A stretch of 64,000 nucleotides of DNA from Pseudomonadota bacterium (GTDB lineage Bacteria; Pseudomonadota; Gammaproteobacteria; Steroidobacterales; Steroidobacteraceae), in assembly GCA_003242685.1 (NCBI GenBank), contig QGVD01000009.1, forward strand, positions 1 to 64,000, given 5' to 3'. Under the pieces are notes generated by a model, which was not told where the DNA came from, ran no database searches, and worked only from the letters and a program-made list of their open reading frames with translations. Each line of letters begins with the position of its first letter. The stretch's first letter is position 1. Below are positions 8,142 through 16,496 of this stretch, piece by piece. Made by a program: the position numbers and the translations under genes.

Positions 8142-8217
8142 TTCCCGGCCCCGGGCGCCTCGGCCGGGAAGGACACCCGTCACGGCCCCGAGGACGCGGG
8201 TCGGGGGTTGCCGTGAC
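8142..8217 (+). other. Two inverted repeats between the stress genes and hemA
   Basis: TTCCCGGCC (8142-8150) pairs with GGCCGGGAA (8162-8170), a 9-bp stem with an 11-nt loop. GTCACGG (8179-8185) pairs with CCGTGAC (8211-8217). Neither is followed by a T-run. The first may end transcription of the upstream genes; the second lies 44 bp before the hemA start and could be leader structure. I found no convincing promoter in the 137-bp gap. Confidence 0.35.
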
Positions 8218-8261
8218 CGTTCGATGACACATTCCGGCCGCGGTCGTGCTCTGCTTGCACC

Positions 8262-9548
8262 ATGCACCAGATCGGGATCGTCGGTCTGTCCTACCGCCAT
8301 GCCTCGACGGACGAGGTAGCGCGGTTCTCCATCCCCAAGGCGGACGTCCCCGCGCGGCTTCCGGAGCTGCGCGAGGCGCTCGGCGTCTCCGAGCTCATCT
8401 ACCTCGGAACCTGCAACCGCGTGGAGGTCATCTTCGCGACCCGCGACGACGTTCCCGCGGGCGACTGCCGGGCGCAGGTCTTCCGGCTGCTGCGCGGCCG
8501 TGAGCCCGCGCCGGGCGAGGCGGTGGCGACGCTGCGGGCGTGGACTGGCGAAGCTGCCGTCGAACACCTGCTGCTCGTGACCTGCGGGCTCGATTCCGCG
8601 CAGGCCGGCGAGCGCGAGATCCTGGCGCAGGTGCGCGGAGCCTGGGACGACGCGCGCGCGGCAGGTGTGAGCGGTCCAGTGCTCGATCGCATCGTTGCCG
8701 ACGCACTTTCCACCGCGCGCCACGTCCAGCGCCTCGGCGATGCCGAGCCTGCGCCGTCGCTTGCCGATCTCGGTGTGGAACGCGTGCTCGAGCGGCTGCG
8801 TGCTTCGCCCGGCACCGTTGCGCTCGTCGGCGTGTCGCCGATGACGCGCCGCTGCGGCGAGCGGCTGCGTGCGCAGGACGTGCCGCTTCTCGTCGTGAAC
8901 CGCAGCCGCGAGACGGGCGAGGAGCTCGCCGCGACGCTCGGCGCACAGGCGATGCCGCTCGATGAGTTCCGCGCGAATCCGCCTCCGCTCGCTGCGCTCA
9001 TCGCGGCCGCGGGCGGCAGCGAGCCCCTGCTCGCAGAAGACGTGCTGCGCCGCCTCGTGAGTGGCGGCGCGAGGCCCTTCATCGTCGATTTCGGCCTGCC
9101 GCCGAACATCGATCCCGACGCCGCGCGCCACGTCGGGCTCGACCGCATCGGCATGGAGGAGCTCGTGCGCATCGCGCAGGAACAGCGTCTGCGGCACCTC
9201 ATGCGGCTTGCGCCCGTCCGTGCGGCCATCGACGACCGGCTCGCGCGGCTGCGTTCCGACCTCGCCGCCCGCGCGCTCGGACCGCGCCTGCACGGGCTGC
9301 GCAGCACCTTCGAGCAGATCGCGGCGAGCGAGCTCGACCGGCTCCTGTCCGGCGAGCTGCAGGGGCTCGACGAACGGCAGCGCGAGATCCTTAAGCGCTG
9401 GGCCTGTACCATGGCGCGGCGGCTCGCGCACCTGCCGTTGAGCGGCATCCGTGCCGCGGCCGAGTACGCGAGCCCCGAGGCGCTCGACGCCTTCTTCCGC
9501 GAAGCGCGGCTCGGCCGCGGATCCCATACAGCTCAGACTTCCGAATAG
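8262..9548 (+). CDS. hemA: Glutamyl-tRNA reductase (divergent)
   Basis: NADPH-dependent reduction of glutamyl-tRNA to glutamate-1-semialdehyde, first committed step of the C5 haem pathway. The 428-residue protein keeps the N-terminal GLSYRHAS and the catalytic Cys51 in YLGTCNRVE, and has the C-terminal helical dimerisation domain. Two usually strict motifs are altered: the segment normally reading LDSMVLGE-xQI is LDSAQAGEREI, and the dinucleotide loop normally GxGEM reads GVSPM. This resembles the divergent HemA type I associate with other phyla. The gene heads a nine-gene hem run; hemL starts 19 bp downstream. Function is supported strongly by its partners. Confidence 0.88.
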   Translation: MHQIGIVGLSYRHASTDEVARFSIPKADVPARLPELREALGVSELIYLGTCNRVEVIFATRDDVPAGDCRAQVFRLLRGREPAPGEAVATLRAWTGEAAVEHLLLVTCGLDSAQAGEREILAQVRGAWDDARAAGVSGPVLDRIVADALSTARHVQRLGDAEPAPSLADLGVERVLERLRASPGTVALVGVSPMTRRCGERLRAQDVPLLVVNRSRETGEELAATLGAQAMPLDEFRANPPPLAALIAAAGGSEPLLAEDVLRRLVSGGARPFIVDFGLPPNIDPDAARHVGLDRIGMEELVRIAQEQRLRHLMRLAPVRAAIDDRLARLRSDLAARALGPRLHGLRSTFEQIAASELDRLLSGELQGLDERQREILKRWACTMARRLAHLPLSGIRAAAEYASPEALDAFFREARLGRGSHTAQTSE

Positions 9549-9567
9549 AACGTGAGAGAACTGCGAG

Positions 9568-10872
9568 ATGTCCGGCGCTGAACGATCCGAAGAGCTCTAC
9601 CAGCGCGCCTGCCGGGTGATCCCGGGCGGCGTCAACTCCCCGGTGCGGGCGTTCCGCACCGTGGGCGGCACGCCGCGCTTCATCGAGAAGGCGGCGGGGC
9701 AGTACCTCTTCGATGTCGACGGCCGCAAATACCTCGATTTCATGTGCTCCTGGGGCGCGCTCATCCTGGGACACGCGCATCCCGAGGTCGTCGCCGCAAT
9801 CAGTCGTGCCGCCGCTAACGGCACGAGCTACGGTGCGCCGACGCCGGATGAGGTGCGCCTCGCGGAAGCGATCACCCGCTCCTATCCGGGGCTCGAGCAG
9901 GTGCGCTTCGTGTCCTCGGGCACCGAGGCCGTGATGAGCGCGATCCGCGTCGCGCGCGCGGCGACGCGGCGCGATCTCATCGTGAAGTTCTCCGGCTGCT
10001 ATCACGGCCATGCGGATCATCTGCTCGTCGCCGCGGGGTCGGGTCTCGCGACGTTCCAGCGGCCGTCTTCGGCGGGCGTGCCGCAGGCCTTCGTCGACTG
10101 CACGCGGATTCTGCCGCTCGACGACGAGGCTGCCGTGCGCGAGCTCTTCGCGCGCGAGGGTGCGCGCATCGCCGCGGTGATCATCGAGCCGGTGCCGGCG
10201 AACCACGGACTGCTCCTGCAGCGTCTCGAGTTTCTCGGGCTCCTGCGCGATATCACCCGCGAGCACGGCGCACTGCTGATCCTCGACGAGGTGATCTCCG
10301 GATTCAGGATCGCGCAGGGCGGTGCGGCCGAGACCTGCGGCATCGTTCCGGATCTCGCCACGTTCGGGAAAGTGATCGGGGGCGGCATGCCGGTCGGCGC
10401 CTTCGGCGGTGCGCGCGCGCTCATGAGCCATCTCGCGCCGGACGGCGACACGTATCAGGCCGGCACGCTCTCGGGTAATCCCGTCGCGATGGCCGCGGGT
10501 GTCACGACGCTCGAGCTGCTCGTGCGCGACTCCGCGTGGGCGAAGCTCGAGGCGCTCGGTCAGGCGCTCGAGCGTGAGCTCGCGCCCGTGATCGAGTCCT
10601 CACCGTTCCCGCTGCGCCTCGTGCGCATCGGATCGATGTTCTGGCCGTGCCTCATCGAGTCCGGTCCGCCGCGCGTCGCGGCAACGCTGAGCGAGAAGGC
10701 GACAAAGCGTTTCGCCGCGCTGTTCCACGCCATGCTGGAGCGCGGCGTGTATCTGCCGCCGTCGCCGTACGAGGTGTGCTTCCTCTCGCTCGCGCACACC
10801 GAGGAGGATCTGCGCACGCTCGCAAAGGCGCTGCGCGAGTCGCTCGCGGTCGCGGCACGCGAGGTGCCGTGA
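9568..10872 (+). CDS. hemL: Glutamate-1-semialdehyde 2,1-aminomutase
   Basis: PLP enzyme converting glutamate-1-semialdehyde to 5-aminolevulinate. The 434-residue sequence is canonical: CRVIPGGVNSPVRAF near the N-terminus, the SSGTEAVMSAIRVARAAT cofactor region, YHGHADHLL, LILDEVISGFR with the PLP-nitrogen Asp, and ATFGKVIGGGMPVGAFGG with the Schiff-base Lys. TYQAGTLSGNP follows as expected. It is 19 bp behind hemA, its substrate supplier, and 9 bp ahead of a sensor kinase gene, so it shares their transcript. Confidence is very high. Confidence 0.97.
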   Translation: MSGAERSEELYQRACRVIPGGVNSPVRAFRTVGGTPRFIEKAAGQYLFDVDGRKYLDFMCSWGALILGHAHPEVVAAISRAAANGTSYGAPTPDEVRLAEAITRSYPGLEQVRFVSSGTEAVMSAIRVARAATRRDLIVKFSGCYHGHADHLLVAAGSGLATFQRPSSAGVPQAFVDCTRILPLDDEAAVRELFAREGARIAAVIIEPVPANHGLLLQRLEFLGLLRDITREHGALLILDEVISGFRIAQGGAAETCGIVPDLATFGKVIGGGMPVGAFGGARALMSHLAPDGDTYQAGTLSGNPVAMAAGVTTLELLVRDSAWAKLEALGQALERELAPVIESSPFPLRLVRIGSMFWPCLIESGPPRVAATLSEKATKRFAALFHAMLERGVYLPPSPYEVCFLSLAHTEEDLRTLAKALRESLAVAAREVP

Positions 10873-10881
10873 GGGGAGGAC

Positions 10882-12006
10882 ATGCCGGTCTCGGGCGCAA
10901 CGAGGTCGAAGGCGGCGCGGATCTTCGAGCTCACCGCGCTGCTGCTCGTCGTCGTGTCCGTCGTGCAGGTGGGCTGGTGGCTCTACGACCAGCGCTCCGA
11001 AGCGACCCGGACGGTGCAGCACGTGGAGGCGCTGCACGCGCAGCAGGTGCAGGCCGCGCAGGCGCTGCTCGCCTCGGGTGTGCCCGAGGCGAGCGTTCGA
11101 GAGCTGCTGCCCGACGTGGTGATCGAAGCGGGCCAGGCGCGGATCTCGCCCGATGCGCTGGCAACGCTCGAGGAGCATCAGCGCCGCCGCATCAACCAGT
11201 ACATGTGGGAGAGCGGGTTCTTCCTGCTGGTGCTCTGCGTGTGCATCGCGGTCATCTGGCGCGCACTGCGCACCGAGGCGCGCGTGCGCGCAGAGCAGGA
11301 GAGCTTCCTCGCGCTCGTGTCGCATCAGTTCAAGACGCCGCTCGCAAGCCTGCAGCTCTCGCTCGAGACCATGGCGATGCGCGAGCTGCCCGCCGAGCAC
11401 TCGAAGCGCCTCACGGAGCGTATGCTCGCGGACATCGCGCGCATGGAGCAGCTCGTGTCGCAGATCCTCGAGAGCGCGCGGCTGGAGCGCGGCCGCGTCG
11501 AGCTGCGGCGCGAGCCGGTCGAGCTCGCATCCGCGGTCGCGCGCGTGGTCGGGCAGCTGGAGGAGCGGGCGCGCGCCGCGCGCATCAGCATCGGCACGGA
11601 AGTGCCGCGCGATCTCTACATACTCGCGGATCCCGTTTCGGTCGACGTCGTCGTGCGTAATCTGGTCGAGAATGCACTGGCCGCGGTGGCGCCCGTCGGA
11701 GGCGGAACGATCACGCTGCGCGCACGTGCCGCGAACGGAGAAGTCGAGCTCGCGGTGCGTGATACCGGCGTGGGCTTCCGTCCCGCGGATCGTGCACGGC
11801 TGTTCGAGAAGTTCACGCGCCTGCATCCGGGCGGCGGCAGCGGCAGCCTCGGCACCGGCCTCGGGCTCTTCATCGTGCAGCGACTCATGCAGCTCTCCGG
11901 TGGCCGTGTGAGCGCGCACAGCGAAGGCGTCGGCAAGGGCGCGGAGTTCGTGCTCGTGTGGCCGCGCGCCGCGACCGAACCCGACGTACGGACGGAGCCC
12001 GCATGA
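10882..12006 (+). CDS. Membrane sensor histidine kinase embedded in the hem operon
   Basis: Inner-membrane kinase of 374 residues with two transmembrane helices (about 14-35 and 111-129) enclosing a 75-residue periplasmic segment rich in Gln/Ala/Glu. The HisKA box has His148 in LVSHQFKTPLASLQLS, and the ATPase domain shows N (NLVENALAA), G1 (DTGVGF) and G2 (GTGLGLFIVQRL) boxes. No HAMP domain is evident. It starts 9 bp after hemL and overlaps its response regulator by 4 bp (ATGA), so it is almost certainly cotranscribed with haem genes. The signal is unknown; haem or porphyrin status is an inference from position. Confidence 0.9.
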   Translation: MPVSGATRSKAARIFELTALLLVVVSVVQVGWWLYDQRSEATRTVQHVEALHAQQVQAAQALLASGVPEASVRELLPDVVIEAGQARISPDALATLEEHQRRRINQYMWESGFFLLVLCVCIAVIWRALRTEARVRAEQESFLALVSHQFKTPLASLQLSLETMAMRELPAEHSKRLTERMLADIARMEQLVSQILESARLERGRVELRREPVELASAVARVVGQLEERARAARISIGTEVPRDLYILADPVSVDVVVRNLVENALAAVAPVGGGTITLRARAANGEVELAVRDTGVGFRPADRARLFEKFTRLHPGGGSGSLGTGLGLFIVQRLMQLSGGRVSAHSEGVGKGAEFVLVWPRAATEPDVRTEPA

Positions 12007-12731
12007 GCCGAGTCGCATCCGATTTCCGCGTGCTCCTGGTCGAGGACGATCCGCATCTCGGTGCGGGCCTCGCGGAGAATCTGCGCGCCGAAGGCTACAC
12101 GGTAGAACACCTGACCGACGGCCTGCGCGCGCTCGAGTGGCTGCAGCGTGAGAGCTGCGACCTCATCGTGCTCGACGTGATGCTGCCCGGCATGGACGGC
12201 TTCACGCTGTGCCGCACGCTGCGCGAGCGCGGCGTCGTCACGCCCGTTCTGTTCCTCACCGCACGCGGCGATCCGGCCGACAGAGTGCGCGGCCTCGAGG
12301 CGGGCGGTGACGACTATCTCGCCAAGCCCTTCCACCTGCAGGAGTTCCTGCTGCGCGTGCGCGCGATCCTGCGGCGCTGGGAGTGGTATCGCAACGCATC
12401 GGCGACGCCGGCGACCGCCGTGCTGCGCTTCGGCGGCAACGAGGTGGACTTCCGCGCGTTCCGCGGCCGCTCGTGGAACGGCGAGGTGCACGAGCTCACC
12501 GAGAAGGAAGCGATGATCCTCAAGGTGCTCTCCGAGCGGCCCGGCGAGATCGTCTCGCGCGAGGATCTGCTCGAGCGCGTGTGGGGCTACGACGTCTATC
12601 CGTCGACCCGCACGGTGGACAACTTCGTGCTGCGCCTCCGCAAGCGCTTCGAGCGCGATCCCGCGAATCCCCAGCACTTCCTCACCGTATGGGGCGTCGG
12701 CTACCGCTTCCTGCTGGAGCCCGAGTCATGA
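12003..12731 (+). CDS. OmpR/PhoB-type response regulator embedded in the hem operon
   Basis: DNA-binding partner of the upstream kinase, 242 residues. The receiver has the acidic pair in LLVEDDPHLG, the phospho-acceptor Asp58 in LIVLDVMLPGMDGF, and LFLTARG and YLAKPFHL. The C-terminal winged helix shows LTEKEAMILKVLSERPGEIVS, RVWGYDVYPSTRTVDNFVLRLRK. The ATG overlaps the kinase stop, and its own stop overlaps the hemC start (ATGA at both ends), so it is locked between haem genes. Targets are unknown; autoregulation of the hem run is the simplest guess. Confidence 0.92.
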   Translation: MSRVASDFRVLLVEDDPHLGAGLAENLRAEGYTVEHLTDGLRALEWLQRESCDLIVLDVMLPGMDGFTLCRTLRERGVVTPVLFLTARGDPADRVRGLEAGGDDYLAKPFHLQEFLLRVRAILRRWEWYRNASATPATAVLRFGGNEVDFRAFRGRSWNGEVHELTEKEAMILKVLSERPGEIVSREDLLERVWGYDVYPSTRTVDNFVLRLRKRFERDPANPQHFLTVWGVGYRFLLEPES

Positions 12732-13681
12732 CGCGCACGCTTCGGATCGGCACGCGCAGCTCGCAGCTCGCCCTGTGGCAGGCGAACCGGGTGACGTCGC
12801 TGATCGCCGCGCTGCCCGGCGCGCCTGCGACGCAGCTCGTGCACATCCGCACCGAAGGCGACGTGCGCACGGACGTGCCGCTCTGGGCCGTGGACGGGCG
12901 CGCGTTCTTCACGAAGGAAATCGACCGCGCGCTGCTCGCCGGCGAGATCGATGTGGCGGTCCACAGTTTGAAGGACCTCACCACTCAGATGGAGCGGGGC
13001 ATCGTCCTCGCCGCCGTGCTCACGCGCGAGGATCCGCGCGATGCGCTGCTGTGCCGTGAGGTGCGCGGGCTCGCGGATCTGCCGCCCGGCGCGAAAGTCG
13101 GCACGAGCAGCCTGAGGCGGCGCGCCTTCCTGCGCCGTGCGCGACCCGACATCGAGCTCATCGAGCTGCGCGGCAACGTGCCGACACGCATCGAGAAGCT
13201 CGATCGAGGCGACTACGACGCCATCGTGCTCGCGACGGCAGGGCTCAAGCGCCTCGGACTCGACGGCCGCATCACTGCGCACCTGCCTGCGGAGGACTTT
13301 CCGCCCGCGGTGTCGCAGGGTGCCATCGGGGTGTGCTGCCGCGCCGACGACCAGGAAACGATGCAGTGGCTCGCGCCGCTCGACGATCGCGCGACGCGCA
13401 TCGCGACCACGGCCGAGCGTGCATTGCTCCGGCGCATCGAAGGCGGGTGTCAGGTCCCGCTCGGCGCGCTCGCCCGCGTGGAAGTCGATCGGCTCCGCAT
13501 GCATGCGGCCGTCTGCACGCTGGATGGCACGACGATGCTGAGGACGGAAGGAGAGATGCCGGCGAGCGTCGACGACGCTTCGCGTCTCGGCGAGCGGCTC
13601 GCGGAGGATCTTCTCGCGCAGGGCGCGGACCGCATCATCGCGCAGCAGCGCCCCGGCAGACCGCAGGTGGCGGCACCATGA
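12728..13681 (+). CDS. hemC: Hydroxymethylbilane synthase (porphobilinogen deaminase)
   Basis: Polymerises four porphobilinogen molecules into hydroxymethylbilane. The 317-residue protein shows the signature RIGTRSSQLALWQAN, DVAVHSLKDL, GTSSLRRRAFLRR, ELRGNVPTRIEKL and the dipyrromethane-anchoring Cys in EGGCQVPLGA. The start at 12728 overlaps the response regulator stop by 4 bp and its stop overlaps hemD by 4 bp, so it is coupled on both sides. Length and motifs are normal. Confidence 0.96.
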   Translation: MTRTLRIGTRSSQLALWQANRVTSLIAALPGAPATQLVHIRTEGDVRTDVPLWAVDGRAFFTKEIDRALLAGEIDVAVHSLKDLTTQMERGIVLAAVLTREDPRDALLCREVRGLADLPPGAKVGTSSLRRRAFLRRARPDIELIELRGNVPTRIEKLDRGDYDAIVLATAGLKRLGLDGRITAHLPAEDFPPAVSQGAIGVCCRADDQETMQWLAPLDDRATRIATTAERALLRRIEGGCQVPLGALARVEVDRLRMHAAVCTLDGTTMLRTEGEMPASVDDASRLGERLAEDLLAQGADRIIAQQRPGRPQVAAP

Positions 13682-14445
13682 GCGCGGGAACGTCTGAAAT
13701 GCGTGCGGTCGTCGTCACGCGTGACGAGAGCCCCGACGGTCCGCTCAGCACACATCTGCGCAGCCTCGGGCTTCCCGTGCTGCTGTGGCCGGCGGTGCGC
13801 ATCGGCGCGCCGGAAGACCTGGAGCCTCTGCGGCGAGCGCTCGAGAACGCGGAAGCGTTCGACTGGATCGTCTTCGCGAGCCGTCACGGTGTCGAGGCCG
13901 TGACCGCGCTCCATCCTCAGTCGCCGACGCGGGCGCGAGTCGCTGCCGTCGGCGAAGCGACGGCGCGCGAGCTGCGTGCACGCGGCTGGCGCGTCGATCT
14001 GGTGCCCGCGCAGCCCTATGCGAGCGAGCTCGTGGCGGAAATCGGCCGGCTCGGCTGCGCCGGCGCGCGGGTGCTCTTTCCCGCGAGCTCGCGCGCGCTG
14101 CCCACGATCCGCGAGGGCCTCACGGCGCTCGGCGCGGAAGTCTTGCAGATCGAGGCGTATCGCACTGAAGGCGCGCCGCTCGACGTGAACGCGTGCCGCG
14201 ATGCGATCGCCGGCGATCGCATCGGCGCCGTCACGTTCACGAGCCCTTCGGCGGCCATCGAGCTCGCGCAGACACTCGGCCGTGAGGACTTCGACCGGAT
14301 GCTCTCGCGCGCGCCGGCGGTCGTGCTCGGCCGCACCACGGGCGAGGCGCTCGCGGAGCTCGGCTGCACGCCCGTGCTGGCGGAGCCGCCGACGCTCGAG
14401 GGACTCGCGGCCACCACTTACCGGATCATGCAGACGAGACACTAG
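13678..14445 (+). CDS. hemD: Uroporphyrinogen-III synthase
   Basis: Cyclises and inverts ring D of hydroxymethylbilane to give uroporphyrinogen III. HemD proteins are poorly conserved, but this 255-residue protein has the two-lobed pattern: WPAVRIGAPEDLEPL and DWIVFASRHGVEAV in lobe one, then RVLFPASSRALPTI, YRTEGAPL and AVTFTSPSAAIEL, then VVLGRTTGEALAELG. Position directly after hemC with a 4-bp overlap and 2 bp before hemB makes the call secure. Confidence 0.92.
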   Translation: MSAGTSEMRAVVVTRDESPDGPLSTHLRSLGLPVLLWPAVRIGAPEDLEPLRRALENAEAFDWIVFASRHGVEAVTALHPQSPTRARVAAVGEATARELRARGWRVDLVPAQPYASELVAEIGRLGCAGARVLFPASSRALPTIREGLTALGAEVLQIEAYRTEGAPLDVNACRDAIAGDRIGAVTFTSPSAAIELAQTLGREDFDRMLSRAPAVVLGRTTGEALAELGCTPVLAEPPTLEGLAATTYRIMQTRH

Positions 14446-14447
14446 TC

Positions 14448-15425
14448 ATGGGATTCCCGTTGCAGCGACCGCGGCGGCTGCGCCGCACCGAAACGTGGCG
14501 GCGCCTCGTGCGCGAGACCACGCTGTCGGCCGACGATTTCGTCTATCCGCTCTTCATCGTGCCGGGGCGCGGCGTGCGCCGTCCGGTCTCGAGCATGCCG
14601 GGCATCGCGCAGCTCTCCGTCGACGAGGCGGTGCGCGAAGCGCGCACGGCGTTCGATGCCGGCGTACGCGCGGTGATCCTCTTCGCCGCGCCGGCGCACA
14701 AGGACCCCGCCGGGAGCGCGGCGCTCGACCCGGATGGACTCGTGCCGCAGACCATCAAGGCGATCAAGGCGGAATGCCCCGATCTCGTCGTGTGGACGGA
14801 CGTGTGTCTGTGCAGCGCGACCGATCACGGTCACTGCGGTCACGTGACGCCCGCCGGCGAGATCGACAATGACTCGTCGGTCGAGACACTCGCGAAGGTC
14901 GCGCTCACCTACGCGCGTGCCGGAGCGGATGCCGTCGCACCGAGCGACATGATGGACGGGCGCGTGCTCGCGATGCGCCGGCTCCTCGACAGCGAGGGCC
15001 TGAGCCACGTGCCGATCGTCTCGTACGCGGCGAAGTACGCGTCGTCGTTCTACGGACCTTTCCGCGAGGCCGCAGAGTCGGCGCCGGCCTTCGGCGACCG
15101 GCGCTCGTATCAGATGGATCCGCCGAACGTGCGCGAGGCGCTGCGCGAGGTGCTGCTCGACGTCGAGGAAGGCGCGGACCTCGTCATGGTGAAACCCGCG
15201 GGTCCCTATCTCGACGTGATCCGTTGCGTCCGCGACGCGGTGAACGTACCGGTCGTCGCCTATCAGGTATCGGGAGAGTTCAGTCTCATCAAGGCCGCGG
15301 CCGAGCGCGGCTGGATCGACGAGCGCGCCGCGGCCTTCGAGACGCTCACGGGCATCAAGCGCGCCGGCGCCGATCTCATCATCACCTACTACGCAGTGGA
15401 CATGGCCCGATGGCTGCGGAGCTGA
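14448..15425 (+). CDS. hemB: 5-Aminolevulinate dehydratase (porphobilinogen synthase), zinc type
   Basis: Condenses two 5-aminolevulinates to porphobilinogen. The 325-residue protein has the cysteine zinc site in DVCLCSATDHGHCGH, and both Schiff-base lysines in SYAAKYASSFYGPFREA and VMVKPAGPYLDVI. The metal-binding cysteines mark the Zn-dependent class rather than the Asp-rich Mg class common in pseudomonads. The start lies 2 bp after hemD; the 3' end overlaps hemE by 16 bp. Confidence 0.96.
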   Translation: MGFPLQRPRRLRRTETWRRLVRETTLSADDFVYPLFIVPGRGVRRPVSSMPGIAQLSVDEAVREARTAFDAGVRAVILFAAPAHKDPAGSAALDPDGLVPQTIKAIKAECPDLVVWTDVCLCSATDHGHCGHVTPAGEIDNDSSVETLAKVALTYARAGADAVAPSDMMDGRVLAMRRLLDSEGLSHVPIVSYAAKYASSFYGPFREAAESAPAFGDRRSYQMDPPNVREALREVLLDVEEGADLVMVKPAGPYLDVIRCVRDAVNVPVVAYQVSGEFSLIKAAAERGWIDERAAAFETLTGIKRAGADLIITYYAVDMARWLRS

Positions 15426-16477
15426 GCGGCGGCGCGCAGCGCACGGCGCCTTTCCTCGCCGCCTGCCGTCGGCAGGCGACGCCCTACACGCCGATCTGGA
15501 TCATGCGCCAGGCCGGCCGCTATCTGCCCGAGTATCGCGAGCTGCGCGCGAAGGTGGACTTCGTCACGCTCACGCGCACGCCGGAGCTCGCCGCGGAAGT
15601 GACGTTGCAGCCGCTGCGCCGCTACGAGCTCGACGCGGCCATCCTCTTCAGCGACATCATGACGCCGCTGCAGGGCATGGGCGTCGATCTCGACTTCGAT
15701 CCGGGCCCCGTGGTGCGCACACCCGTCCGGACGGCGGAACAGGTGGAAGCGCTGCCGGCGCTCGTGCCCGAGCGCGACGTGCCGTTCGTGATGGAAACCG
15801 TGCGCCTCATTCGCGCGAACGTGCCGCGCAACACGCCGCTCATCGGTTTCGCGGGCGGACCGTTCACGCTCATGTGCTATCTGGTGTGCGGCAAGCCGTC
15901 GAAGGAATTCGAGGCGGCACGCGCGCTCATCTACGCACAGCCCGCGGTGGCCGAAGCGCTGCTCGATCGCCTGGCCGATGCGATGGCTGCGTATCTGCGC
16001 GCCCAGGCGCAGGCCGGGGCGCAGGCACTGATGCTGTTCGAGTCCTGGGCAGGCCTGCTCGCACCGCCCGAGTTCGAGCGCTTCGCGCTGCGCGCGGCGG
16101 CACGCACGATGGCGGCGCTGCGCGGGCTCGATGTACCGCTCATCTACTACGCGAACCAGGGCTCGGCCCTCATGGAATCGCTGAAGCAGCTCGACGTCGA
16201 CGTGATCGGCGTCGACTGGCGCACGCCGCTCGGCACGGTCCGCCGCGTGCTCGGGCCCGAGAAGGCCGTGCAGGGCAATCTCGATCCGGCCGCGCTGTTC
16301 TCCTCGCCCGAGGACCTCGAGCGCCACGTCGACCGTGTGCTCGACGAGGCAGGCGATGCGCCCGGACACATCTTCAATCTTGGACACGGCATCTGGCAGA
16401 ACACCGATCCCGACGCCGTCGCACGGCTCGTCGATTACGTCCACGAGCGCTCGGCGCGCGCACCGTCTGCCCGATGA
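15410..16477 (+). CDS. hemE: Uroporphyrinogen decarboxylase
   Basis: Removes the four acetate carboxyls of uroporphyrinogen III to give coproporphyrinogen III. Clear motifs are PIWIMRQAGRYLPEYRE at the N-terminus, AILFSDIMTPLQGMG, GFAGGPFTLMCYL and VIGVDWRTPLG, ending in FNLGHGIWQNTDPDAV. I chose the ATG at 15410, inside the last codons of hemB, giving 355 residues, which is the normal length; longer in-frame extensions only translate hemB out of frame. HemF starts 19 bp downstream. Confidence 0.95.
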   Translation: MAAELSGGAQRTAPFLAACRRQATPYTPIWIMRQAGRYLPEYRELRAKVDFVTLTRTPELAAEVTLQPLRRYELDAAILFSDIMTPLQGMGVDLDFDPGPVVRTPVRTAEQVEALPALVPERDVPFVMETVRLIRANVPRNTPLIGFAGGPFTLMCYLVCGKPSKEFEAARALIYAQPAVAEALLDRLADAMAAYLRAQAQAGAQALMLFESWAGLLAPPEFERFALRAAARTMAALRGLDVPLIYYANQGSALMESLKQLDVDVIGVDWRTPLGTVRRVLGPEKAVQGNLDPAALFSSPEDLERHVDRVLDEAGDAPGHIFNLGHGIWQNTDPDAVARLVDYVHERSARAPSAR

Positions 16478-16496
16478 GCGCGATGAGGAACAGTCG

